64,000 nt of DNA from Saccharospirillum sp039982735 (lineage in GTDB: Bacteria > Pseudomonadota > Gammaproteobacteria > Pseudomonadales > Natronospirillaceae), in NCBI RefSeq assembly GCF_039982735.1, contig NZ_JBDWXV010000003.1, forward strand, positions 485,566 to 549,565, in the 5' to 3' direction. Below, in pieces: positions 18,139 through 25,767 of this stretch (positions are counted from its first letter, which is position 1; every line of letters starts with the position of its first letter). The notes below the pieces were generated by a model. It saw only the letters and a program-made list of their open reading frames with translations. It was not told the origin of the DNA and ran no database searches. Both the position numbers and the translations under genes were made by a program.

Positions 18139-18245
18139 AGTTCCGACATTCAACCACTGGATGAGCCGGTGCGCAACCGCCTTAAACGCCTTTACACCGG
18201 GCCGGAGCTTCGTCAGGGCGGCGCTTGCCTCTTGCGTTCACCCAT

Positions 18246-18273
18246 AAAAAAGCCCCGAACCAGTCGGGGCTTT
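18246..18273 (-). terminator. Rho-independent terminator after pnp
   Basis: Read on the minus strand, AAAGCCCCGA pairs with TCGGGGCTTT around a four-base loop and runs into a T tract. It lies 25 bp past the pnp stop and ends the long housekeeping cluster. Confidence 0.9.
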
Positions 18274-18298
18274 GCATTGGGCTCAATTAAGCCGGTGG

Positions 18299-20443
18299 TT
18301 ATTCTTCGACGATGACAGCGTCAGCGTCTTCGAAGCCTGCCTTCTCTTCAGCGGTCACTTCACGCATGGACAGCTTGACCCGGCCACGGTTGTCGACATC
18401 AAGAATCTTGACGATGACGGTATCGCCTTCGTTGATCTCGTCTGTCACCTTGGCAATGCGGCGATCGGCGATCTGGGAGATATGCACCAAACCATCCTTA
18501 CCCGGCAAGAACTGCACGAATGCACCAAAATCAGCGATCCGCACCACCTTACCCTGGTAGACAGAGCCGGGTTCCGGCTCGGTCACGATCGACAGGATCT
18601 TATTGCGCGCCGCCAGGGCAGACTCTTTGGTCGGGGCGTACAGGCGTACGGTGCCGTCGTCCTGAATGTCGACCTGGGCGCCGGTTTCTTCAACGATGGC
18701 GCGAATGGTTGCGCCACCCTTGCCTATCACGTCACGAATCTTGTCGGTATCGACTTTCATGGTGTCCATGGTCGGTGCGTTGTCAGACAGCTCAGTCCGC
18801 GAGCTGGAGATCACATGCGCCATTTCACCCAGAATGTGGGTGCGGGCTGCGTGTGCCTGCTCCAGTGCGATTTCCATGATCTGCTCGGTAATGCCCTGGA
18901 TCTTGATGTCCATCTGCAATGCAGTTACACCAACATCGGTACCAGCGACTTTAAAGTCCATGTCACCGAGGTGGTCTTCATCGCCCAAAATGTCGGTCAG
19001 AACGGCAAAGTCATCACCTTCCTTGACCAGGCCCATGGCAATACCGGCCACCGGACGCTTGATGGGTACACCAGCGTCCATCAGGGCCAGGGAGGCACCG
19101 CAAACAGAGGCCATGGACGACGAACCGTTGGACTCGGTAATTTCTGAAACCACGCGCACCGAGTACGGGAAGGTCTCTTCATTCGGCATCAGCGACAATA
19201 CGCCGCGCTTGGCCAGGCGGCCATGCCCGATTTCACGACGGCCTACTCCGCCCATACGGCCGGCTTCGCCGACGCTGAACGGCGGGAAGTTGTAATGGAA
19301 CATGAAGTTGTCGGTCATGGTGCCGTGCAGCATGTCTTCCATCTTGCCATCACGCATGGTGCCGAGGGTGGTGGTTACCAGCGCCTGGGTTTCACCCCGG
19401 GTAAACAGGGCTGAACCATGGGCACTGGGCAATACACCCACTTCCACTTCGATGGCGCGAACGGTCTTGTTGTCGCGACCGTCAATTCGAGGCTGGCCAC
19501 TGACAATGCGCTCACGCACCAGCTTCTTCTCGACTTTGGCGAATACGCCTTTCACATCGTCTGCAGAGGGCTGGCCTTCATCATCACCGGCGAGCGCTTC
19601 AACCACTTCGGCTTTCAGCGTAGAAAGAATGCCGTAACGTTCCATCTTGTCGGAGACCTGATAGGCCTCGGTGATGCGCTGCCCGAATGTATTGTTGATC
19701 TGCTCGATCAAAGACGTCTTCTCGGCAGCCGGCTCAAACTCCCACTTCGGCTTGCCATTTTCACGGGCAAAAGCATCAATGGCAGCAACAGCGACCTGAT
19801 ACTCCTCATGGGCATACAACACGGCGCCCAGCATCTGGTCTTCTGACAGCTCATCCGCTTCTGATTCAACCATCAGTACGGCATCTTTGGTACCGGCAAC
19901 CACCATGTTCAGGCGAGAATTTTCCAACTGGCTATAGGTTGGGTTCAGCAGGTAGCCGTTATCGTCTGTGTAGCCAACACGCGCTGCACCGATTGGACCA
20001 GCGAATGGTACGCCAGATATGGCCAGGGCGGCTGAGGTGGCCAGCATGGCACAGATATCCGGATCGTCTTCTTTATTGGCAGAGACGACATTCAGCACAA
20101 CCTGAACTTCGTTCATGAAGCCTTTCGGGAACAGTGGACGAATCGGGCGGTCGATCAGACGCGAGGTCAGCGTCTCTTTCTCTGAGGGGCGACCTTCGCG
20201 CTTCAGGTAGCCACCGGGGATTTTACCGGCCGCGTAGTACTTTTCCTGATAGTGCACCGACAGCGGGAAGAACGGCTGGTCCGGGCGGGCTTCTTTCACG
20301 GCAACCACGGTGGCCAGTACAACGGTCTCATCGATGGTACACAGAACAGCACCGGTGGCCTGACGGGCTACACGGTTGGTTTCCAGGGTGACGGTTTTGC
20401 CACCGAACTCGAAGCTGTGTGATTTGGGTGTTAAATGACTCAA
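18299..20443 (-). CDS. pnp: Polynucleotide phosphorylase
   Basis: A 714-residue 3'-5' phosphorolytic exoribonuclease, a component of the degradosome. Two RNase PH-like domains are visible (first ~10-230; second ~320-545 with the active-site region GRREIGHGRLAKRG), then a KH domain (DKIRDVIGKGGATIRAIVEE, ~555-610) and a C-terminal S1 domain (VYQGKVVRIADFGAFVQFLP, ~620-690). The start is TTG 20443, because a perfect AAGGAG stands six bases upstream; ATG 20467 and TTG 20473 lie upstream of that ribosome site. A long leader hairpin precedes the gene, as in E. coli, where RNase III cleavage of the leader underlies autoregulation. It follows rpsO. Confidence 0.96.
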   Translation of the reverse strand: MSHLTPKSHSFEFGGKTVTLETNRVARQATGAVLCTIDETVVLATVVAVKEARPDQPFFPLSVHYQEKYYAAGKIPGGYLKREGRPSEKETLTSRLIDRPIRPLFPKGFMNEVQVVLNVVSANKEDDPDICAMLATSAALAISGVPFAGPIGAARVGYTDDNGYLLNPTYSQLENSRLNMVVAGTKDAVLMVESEADELSEDQMLGAVLYAHEEYQVAVAAIDAFARENGKPKWEFEPAAEKTSLIEQINNTFGQRITEAYQVSDKMERYGILSTLKAEVVEALAGDDEGQPSADDVKGVFAKVEKKLVRERIVSGQPRIDGRDNKTVRAIEVEVGVLPSAHGSALFTRGETQALVTTTLGTMRDGKMEDMLHGTMTDNFMFHYNFPPFSVGEAGRMGGVGRREIGHGRLAKRGVLSLMPNEETFPYSVRVVSEITESNGSSSMASVCGASLALMDAGVPIKRPVAGIAMGLVKEGDDFAVLTDILGDEDHLGDMDFKVAGTDVGVTALQMDIKIQGITEQIMEIALEQAHAARTHILGEMAHVISSSRTELSDNAPTMDTMKVDTDKIRDVIGKGGATIRAIVEETGAQVDIQDDGTVRLYAPTKESALAARNKILSIVTEPEPGSVYQGKVVRIADFGAFVQFLPGKDGLVHISQIADRRIAKVTDEINEGDTVIVKILDVDNRGRVKLSMREVTAEEKAGFEDADAVIVEE

Positions 20444-20496
20444 TGGAGTCTCCTTATGATCGATCATTGTCAAAGATGGACGCCGATCCCAACGAT

Positions 20497-20557
20497 GCTT
20501 CTATCACTGGGCTTTGCGGTTGCAGGTCGAAACGCTGCAAAGCCCAGTGATAGAAGC
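20497..20557 (-). promoter_or_regulatory. Long hairpin in the pnp leader (probable RNase III site)
   Basis: A perfect 21 bp inverted repeat: 20497-20517 (GCTTCTATCACTGGGCTTTG and one more C) pairs with 20537-20557 around a ~19-base loop. It ends 54 bp upstream of the TTG start. A long perfect stem at this position matches the leader structure through which PNPase and RNase III autoregulate pnp in E. coli; the mechanism here is inferred. Confidence 0.75.
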
Positions 20558-20727
20558 TCCTCAGGCAGGCAGTACCCGGCACTGGGAAGATATCGTTGTT
20601 CACGGTAGTCCTGATGTTTCACTGCCATTCGGCCATGCTACAAGTGCCAGGCACCAGCAGACCGGTCAACAGCGAGGGGAAGTTTAGCAACCTACGAGGC
20701 AAACAGGGAGCACAGTGCAGAAATGAC

Positions 20728-20750
20728 AAGGGCCCCTGACAGGAGCCCTT
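20728..20750 (-). terminator. rpsO-pnp intergenic hairpin (leaky terminator)
   Basis: A nine-base-pair stem with one mismatch (AAGGGCTCC/GGGGCCCTT) and a five-base loop lies 18 bp after the rpsO stop. It is followed on the minus strand by only a short T-poor tract (GTCATTTC). It is probably a partial terminator or processing site, as in the rpsO-pnp operon of E. coli. Confidence 0.55.
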
Positions 20751-20768
20751 GAAACACGAAGCTTAAGC

Positions 20769-21038
20769 TTAGCGACGCAGACCGAGACGCTTGATCAGGC
20801 TGGCGTAACGGGAAACGTCTTTACGCTTCAGGTAATCCAGCAGTTTACGACGCTGGTTTACCATGCGAATCAGACCACGACGCGAGTGGTGATCTTTACC
20901 GTGCTCTTTAAAGTGGCTCTGCAGACCTTCAATGTTCTTGGTCAGCAGGGCAACCTGGACTTCGGGTGAACCGGTGTCGCTCTCGCTGCCACCAAATTCT
21001 TTTACCAATTCTGCTTTTTGCTCGACAGTTAATGCCAT
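20769..21038 (-). CDS. rpsO: 30S ribosomal protein S15
   Basis: An 89-residue protein matching S15 end to end (MALTVEQKAELVKEFG, SDTGSPEVQVALLT, HHSRRGLIRMVNQRRKLLDY, YASLIKRLGLRR). It binds the central domain of 16S rRNA early in 30S assembly. The family length is 89, which fixes ATG 21038 although the frame is open further upstream. It has its own promoter at 21139-21166 and a ~95-base leader that could fold for S15 autoregulation. pnp follows after a leaky hairpin. Confidence 0.97.
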   Translation of the reverse strand: MALTVEQKAELVKEFGGSESDTGSPEVQVALLTKNIEGLQSHFKEHGKDHHSRRGLIRMVNQRRKLLDYLKRKDVSRYASLIKRLGLRR

Positions 21039-21138
21039 GGTACAAACTCTCCACGAATATGCGTTCAATGTGAAATAGCCACCGTGCATATTAACAGTGA
21101 CATTCCAGCCCCGGCCGCAAAGGCCAAAACCGGGCGGG

Positions 21139-21166
21139 ATTATACATGACACTTCCCCAGGAACAA
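21139..21166 (-). promoter_or_regulatory. Sigma-70 promoter of rpsO
   Basis: On the minus strand, TTGTTC (21166-21161) and a perfect TATAAT (21144-21139) are separated by 16 bp. It lies about 100 bp upstream of the rpsO ATG, between repeat B and the gene, so rpsO-pnp can be transcribed apart from truB. Confidence 0.7.
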
Positions 21167-21206
21167 AGCGATGCGGTGACTGGGGTTCTTTCGAGGCTAT
21201 GGGCCT

Positions 21207-21332
21207 CGACGGGTGGCAGGGGGGCTTATGCGGGGGCGCCGTGAATACCCCGAGACGTCGGACCGCCCTCTAGGCTTAACTTCGGCACCCATGCCTCAGA
21301 TACCCCCGCATAAGCACCCCTACCACCCGTCG
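21207..21332 (-). repeat. Structured dispersed repeat, copy B (type II, inverted orientation)
   Basis: Arms 21207-21236 and 21303-21332 form an approximately 30 bp inverted repeat with few mismatches. Read on the minus strand, the core has the hairpin GGCATGGGTGCC, then GTTAAGCC and TTCACGGCGCCCCC, matching copy E at 52492-52604. It lies between the rpsO promoter and repeat C. Confidence 0.8.
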
Positions 21333-21378
21333 CTAGTCTATTGTGGATATTGAAACTTAAGCTATAAGACGAGCGGCG

Positions 21379-21480
21379 GGTGTCGGTTGTGCCTCTGGGG
21401 GGTAGTCCGCAGCAGGGATGCTGCGGTCTAGGCTCCACGGATGGATTCACGCCGATCCCACAGAGGTACAACCGGCATCC
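21379..21480 (+). repeat. Structured dispersed repeat, copy C (type I)
   Basis: Arms 21379-21402 and 21457-21480 pair over ~22 of 24 positions. The core contains CCGCAGCAGGGATGCTGCGG (a 6 bp hairpin) followed by TCTAGGCTCCACGGATGGAT and TCACGCCG. This is the most compact copy and the best reference for the family. It sits 28 bp after the truB stop. Together with copy B it fills the 470 bp gap between truB and rpsO. Confidence 0.82.
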
Positions 21481-21508
21481 TCCGCGGGCCACTGCCACCT
21501 AATTAGGC

Positions 21509-22429
21509 CTAACTGGCAACCAGCCGTAACGGTTGCAATAAACTATCTGAAACCACCTCGCCCACACCTAGAAAACGACCACTTTCGTCGTCCTTAACCC
21601 GGTATTGACCGGGCTTTAGTTCCAGACCATCGCTGACCGGGTTGCCGTGGCTGAAGCGCCGTGTCTGGCCTTCGGTGAGGGTGATGACAGGTAACTCGGC
21701 GAGCAGGTCGTCGAGGCTGAAGAGGTGTCGGTCGAGGGCTTCGGGACCGTCAGCTTCCTGTTCGCTGATCAGCGCATCCAGCGTCACGGCGTTGTCCAGT
21801 GAGAACTGGCCGTGTTTTGTGCGTCGCAGCGCGGTTATGTGAGCGCCACAGCCGAGGGCCTGGCCAATGTCGTCAACCAGGGTTCGAATGTAGGTGCCTT
21901 TGGAGCAGTGCACATCCAATACCATCTCATCATCCACCAGGCTGACCAGTCTCAGACTGAAAATGGTCACCGGCCGGGGCTCTAGCTCTATGTGCTTGCC
22001 TTCACGGGCCAGCTCATAGAGCTTTTTGCCATCCCGCTTCAGCGCCGAATACATGGGGGGAATCTGTGCAATATCGCCAGTAAAGCGCTCCGCCAGCAGT
22101 ACCTCTACCTCAGCGCTATCGAGCTCGGGAACCGGGCAGGTCTCGGTGACTTCGCCTTCGGCATCCAGCGTATCGGTACGTTCGCCCAGTTTGGCAACCG
22201 CTCGATAGGCCTTATCGGCTTCCAGTAAAAAACGGGTAAATTTGGTCGCTTCACCCAGGCAGAGGGGCAACAGGCCCGTTGCCAACGGGTCCAGCGCACC
22301 GGTGTGACCGGCTTTTTGCGCCTGGAACAACCAGCGCACCTTTTGCAGCACACCGTTTGAAGACCAATCCGATGGCTTGTCCAGCAAGATAACGCCGTCG
22401 ATGGCGCGTCCTTTTCTGCGACGTGCCAT
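21509..22429 (-). CDS. truB: tRNA pseudouridine(55) synthase
   Basis: A 306-residue enzyme that makes the universal pseudouridine-55 in the tRNA T loop. The catalytic motif GHTGALDPLATGLLP is at 41-55 with nucleophile Asp47. The KPSDWSSNG loop and the Y-containing QIPPMYSALKRDGKKLYELA segment are also typical. The C-terminal ~60 residues form a PUA-like domain. It starts 3 bp after rbfA stops, in the conserved infB-rbfA-truB-rpsO order. Downstream come two structured repeats before rpsO. Confidence 0.96.
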   Translation of the reverse strand: MARRRKGRAIDGVILLDKPSDWSSNGVLQKVRWLFQAQKAGHTGALDPLATGLLPLCLGEATKFTRFLLEADKAYRAVAKLGERTDTLDAEGEVTETCPVPELDSAEVEVLLAERFTGDIAQIPPMYSALKRDGKKLYELAREGKHIELEPRPVTIFSLRLVSLVDDEMVLDVHCSKGTYIRTLVDDIGQALGCGAHITALRRTKHGQFSLDNAVTLDALISEQEADGPEALDRHLFSLDDLLAELPVITLTEGQTRRFSHGNPVSDGLELKPGQYRVKDDESGRFLGVGEVVSDSLLQPLRLVAS

Positions 22430-22432
22430 GAA

Positions 22433-22876
22433 TCAGGACGGGTCTTTGTCTGAAGACTGCTCGTCTGAAGAGCCTTCGTCTGCAGCGTCGTCGGTGTTTC
22501 TGGCTTTATCCTGACGCACGGCTTCGTTGATCAGACCCGACAACCGCGCACCCGACTCCAGTGTTGGGTCGTAATGAAAGCGCAGTAACGGCATGACCCG
22601 CAGCTTAAGCTCGCGAGCCAGGTTAGTACGCAAAAAGCCAGCGGCCTTGTTCAGTACCGCTTCCTGCTCACTGCGCTCGATATCGGCTTCGGCGGTTTCA
22701 CCGAACACCATGCAGGTAAAATAAATATCGGCGTAGGACAAATCCTTGCTGACCTTAACGTCGTTCAGGGTCACCATGCCTAGGCGCGGGTCCTTCACTT
22801 CCTGCTGGATAATCACCGACAGGTCACGCTGCATCTGGTCGGCAATGCGCCGGATACGACTGTTTTCTTTGGCCAT
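22433..22876 (-). CDS. rbfA: 30S ribosome-binding factor A
   Basis: A 147-residue KH-fold protein that binds immature 30S subunits and is needed for late 16S processing and cold adaptation. Family segments MAKENSRIRRIADQMQRDLS, KDPRLGMVTLNDVKVSKDL and the near C-terminal LLRFHYDPTLESGARL are clear. The tail is acidic and Ser/Asp-rich. ATG 22876 is chosen from the family N-terminus with GAGGG upstream; the open frame extends further but lacks similarity. Between it and infB lie repeat D and a terminator-like hairpin, so it may not be transcribed only with infB. Confidence 0.95.
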   Translation of the reverse strand: MAKENSRIRRIADQMQRDLSVIIQQEVKDPRLGMVTLNDVKVSKDLSYADIYFTCMVFGETAEADIERSEQEAVLNKAAGFLRTNLARELKLRVMPLLRFHYDPTLESGARLSGLINEAVRQDKARNTDDAADEGSSDEQSSDKDPS

Positions 22877-22950
22877 GATGTGGCCCTCTTGCGAATAGGG
22901 GAAATAACTCGGTTTATGTAACTCAAATTTCAGCGTTCGCAATACACTAA

Positions 22951-23063
22951 GTGCCAGGTGCCGGGTGTACCTTTCCGGGGAAGTCCGTAGCATGGATGCT
23001 ACGGTCTAGGCCCCATGGAAGGGTTCACGCCGCCCCCGGATAGGTACACCCGGTGCCTGGCAC
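22951..23063 (+). repeat. Structured dispersed repeat, copy D (type I)
   Basis: Arms 22951-22980 and 23033-23063 form a ~29 bp imperfect stem (GTGCCAGGTGCCGGGTGTAC with its complement GTACACCCGGTGCCTGGCAC). The internal hairpin is CCGTAGCATGGATGCTACGG, followed by TCTAGGCCCCATGGAAGGGT and TCACGCCG. It lies inside the infB-rbfA spacer. Confidence 0.82.
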
Positions 23064-23109
23064 GAACTCATGGCAACAAAGCAAACCCGAACGCGGAAAC
23101 GTGCCTCTA

Positions 23110-23142
23110 TAAAACAGACAACCCCGGACAAGCCGGGGTTGT
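23110..23142 (-). terminator. Terminator-like hairpin after infB
   Basis: A perfect 10 bp stem (ACAACCCCGG/CCGGGGTTGT, five-base loop, 23118-23142) lies 17 bp past the infB stop. On the minus strand it is followed by CTGTTTTATA, a moderate T tract. It probably limits read-through from nusA-infB into rbfA. Confidence 0.65.
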
Positions 23143-23159
23143 TAGGAACCGGCTACGCA

Positions 23160-25748
23160 TCAATCATCGATGGTGCGCGCAAATTCCTTAACATCAAAGA
23201 CTTCGATCTTGTCACCGGCTTTAACGTCATTGTAGTTCTTGACGCCAATACCGCATTCCATGCCCTGACGAACTTCCTGGACGTCGTCTTTGAAGCGACG
23301 CAGAGATTCCAGCTCGCCTTCGTAGATGACCACTTCGTCACGCAGTACGCGAATGCGCTTGCTGCGGTGCATGCTGCCTTCGATGACCATACAGCCGGCC
23401 ACTTGCCCGAACTTGGGCGAGTTGAAGACATCACGTACTTCGGCAAGGCCGACAATCTCTTCACGCAGATCCGGCGACAACAGACCGTTCAGTGCGGCTT
23501 TGACATCATCGATCAGGTTGTAGATCACGTTGTAGTAACGCAGATCCAGACCTGCCTGCTCGATCACTGTCCGGGCTTTACCGGTGGCACGTACGTTGAA
23601 ACCGAAGACAACCGCCTGCGAGGTAATCGCGAGGTTAGCATCAGATTCTGAGATCGCACCCACGCCGCTGGCAATCACGTTCACCTTCACTTCTTCGTTG
23701 CCCAGTTTCTGCAATGAAGCGGTCAGGGCTTCGAGTGAGCCGCGAACGTCGGTCTTCAGTACGACGTTGAGCACCTTCTTGTCTTCGGAACCCATACCCT
23801 GGAACAGAGCATCGAGTTTCGCCGCCTGCTGCTGGGCATGTGCCGACTCTTTGGTGCGCATAGAGCGCATCTCGGCGACTTCACGGGCTGAACGCTCGCT
23901 TTCCGACACCACAAACTCGTCACCGGCATCCGGCGTACCGTTCAGGCCGAGAATCTCGACCGGAATGGACGGGCCAGCTTCCTCGATCTGTTTGCCGGTT
24001 TCATCCAACAAAGCACGCACTTTACCGTAGAAAGTACCGGCCAGAACCACATCGCCCTTCTTCAAACGACCGGACTGAACCAGAACAGTGGCAACAGCGC
24101 CACGGCCCTTGTCGAGGCTCGATTCCACGACGGTACCCTTACCCGGGCCTTCGTGGTGTGCTTTTAGCTCAAGCACTTCGGCCTGCAACAGAACCGCATC
24201 GAGCAGCTCATCGATGCCCTGACCGGTATGCGCCGACACCTGAACAAACTGGGTGTCACCACCCCAGGACTCGGGAATCACATCGCGCTGAGACAGCTCG
24301 TTGATCACCCGGTCCGGGTCGGCCGCTTCTTTGTCCATCTTGTTGATGGCCACAATCAGAGGAACGCCGGCCGCACGGGCGTGTTGAACCGCCTCTTCGG
24401 TCTGCGGCATCACACCGTCGTCTGCGGCAACAACCAGAATCACCACGTCCGTTGCCTTGGCACCGCGGGCACGCATAGCGGTAAAGGCCGCGTGACCAGG
24501 AGTGTCCAGGAAAGTAATCATGCCTTTCTCGGTTTCAACATGGTATGCCCCAATATGTTGGGTAATACCACCAGACTCACCGGATGCAACACGAGTACGA
24601 CGAATATGGTCGAGTAAGCTTGTCTTACCGTGGTCAACGTGACCCATGACGGTTACAACAGGTGCGCGAGGTGACTCTTCACCGCTGTAGCTGACCTCCA
24701 TCACATCGTCTTCCATGGCGTTTTCATTCACCACGGTATACTTGTGTCCCATTTCCTCGATCACCAGAATCGCGGTGTCCTGATCGATGGCCTGGTTAAC
24801 CGTCACCATGACGCCCATCTTGAACAGAATCTTGACCACTTCAGCGGCCTTGACCGACATCTGACTGGCCAGTTCAGCCACGGTGATAGCTTCACCCAGT
24901 TGTACTTCGCGCACTACGGGTGCGGTCGGGCGCTCAAACTGGTGATCACGCTTCTTGTTACCACCACGCTTGGCGCGACGACGACGGCCCATGCCATCTC
25001 CATCGTCCAGTGCCGACAGCATCTGCTGATGCTTGTTGCCGCCACGACCGGTGTTAACGCGCTGCGCCACTTCCGCTTTCTTGCCGCCCTTCTTGTGACC
25101 GGCCTTGCGGCTGTCTGCAGCCGGGCCATCGTCCACCCGCATCGGGCGCTCAGCCGTCTTGTGCTTTTTCTTGTCGGTGGTGCGATCTTCCTTGGCCATT
25201 TTGGCCTCGGCGTCCGCGACCGCCAGTTGCGGATCAACCTCTTCCTCAACTTTCTTCGGTTGTACTTTTGAAGTGCGCGCTTTTTCAGCTTCGCGCTTGG
25301 CCGTTTCTTCACGCGCCTTCTCTTCGGCGGCACGTGCCCGTGCTGCTTCGAGTTTCGCGTCTTCTTCGGCACGACGACTGGCCGACGTATCGGCAGTCGC
25401 CACAGGGGCCGGCGTTTCAGTCGGTGCTGCATCGCCGCTGCCTTCAACGGCATCGCGCTTCATGTAAGTACGCTTCTTGCGCACTTCAATATTGACTGTC
25501 TTGCCGCGACCGCCACCACTGGTTTTCAACGTGGTGGTGACTTTGCGCTTCAACGTGATTTTCTTGGGGGCTCCGCTGTCTTCACCGTGACTTGTTTTCA
25601 AATACGTCAACAGTGTCTGCTTCTGGTCATCATTAACCGCTTCGCCCTCAGACTTTTGCGGCAGACCAGCATCGCTCATTTGTTTCAATAAACGATCAAC
25701 GGGTGTACCAACGCTTTCCGCCAGTTGTTTAACGGTGACTTCTGCCAT
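23160..25748 (-). CDS. infB: Translation initiation factor IF-2
   Basis: An 862-residue GTPase that brings formylmethionyl-tRNA to the 30S subunit. The N-terminal IF2-N domain (MAEVTVKQLAESVGTPVDRL) is followed by a long charged, low-complexity Ala/Glu/Lys-rich region (~90-260). The G domain has G1 GHVDHGKT at 369-376, G3 DTPGHAAF and G4 NKMD. Beta-barrel and C-terminal tRNA-binding domains complete the protein (RHEDVVIYEGELESLRRFKD-type segment near the end). The length is normal for gamma-proteobacteria. It starts 19 bp after nusA. The initiator tRNA gene lies upstream in the same cluster. Confidence 0.97.
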   Translation of the reverse strand: MAEVTVKQLAESVGTPVDRLLKQMSDAGLPQKSEGEAVNDDQKQTLLTYLKTSHGEDSGAPKKITLKRKVTTTLKTSGGGRGKTVNIEVRKKRTYMKRDAVEGSGDAAPTETPAPVATADTSASRRAEEDAKLEAARARAAEEKAREETAKREAEKARTSKVQPKKVEEEVDPQLAVADAEAKMAKEDRTTDKKKHKTAERPMRVDDGPAADSRKAGHKKGGKKAEVAQRVNTGRGGNKHQQMLSALDDGDGMGRRRRAKRGGNKKRDHQFERPTAPVVREVQLGEAITVAELASQMSVKAAEVVKILFKMGVMVTVNQAIDQDTAILVIEEMGHKYTVVNENAMEDDVMEVSYSGEESPRAPVVTVMGHVDHGKTSLLDHIRRTRVASGESGGITQHIGAYHVETEKGMITFLDTPGHAAFTAMRARGAKATDVVILVVAADDGVMPQTEEAVQHARAAGVPLIVAINKMDKEAADPDRVINELSQRDVIPESWGGDTQFVQVSAHTGQGIDELLDAVLLQAEVLELKAHHEGPGKGTVVESSLDKGRGAVATVLVQSGRLKKGDVVLAGTFYGKVRALLDETGKQIEEAGPSIPVEILGLNGTPDAGDEFVVSESERSAREVAEMRSMRTKESAHAQQQAAKLDALFQGMGSEDKKVLNVVLKTDVRGSLEALTASLQKLGNEEVKVNVIASGVGAISESDANLAITSQAVVFGFNVRATGKARTVIEQAGLDLRYYNVIYNLIDDVKAALNGLLSPDLREEIVGLAEVRDVFNSPKFGQVAGCMVIEGSMHRSKRIRVLRDEVVIYEGELESLRRFKDDVQEVRQGMECGIGVKNYNDVKAGDKIEVFDVKEFARTIDD

Positions 25749-25767
25749 GGATTCCTCCTACCCGTGA

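Noticed and set aside
18272..19147. A 291-codon open frame on the plus strand
   Set aside because: Antisense to pnp and beginning at the pnp terminator.
21226..21498. A 90-codon open frame across repeats B and C
   Set aside because: Its product is a translation of the palindromic elements; similar short frames appear in other copies, which marks them as artefacts of the repeat.
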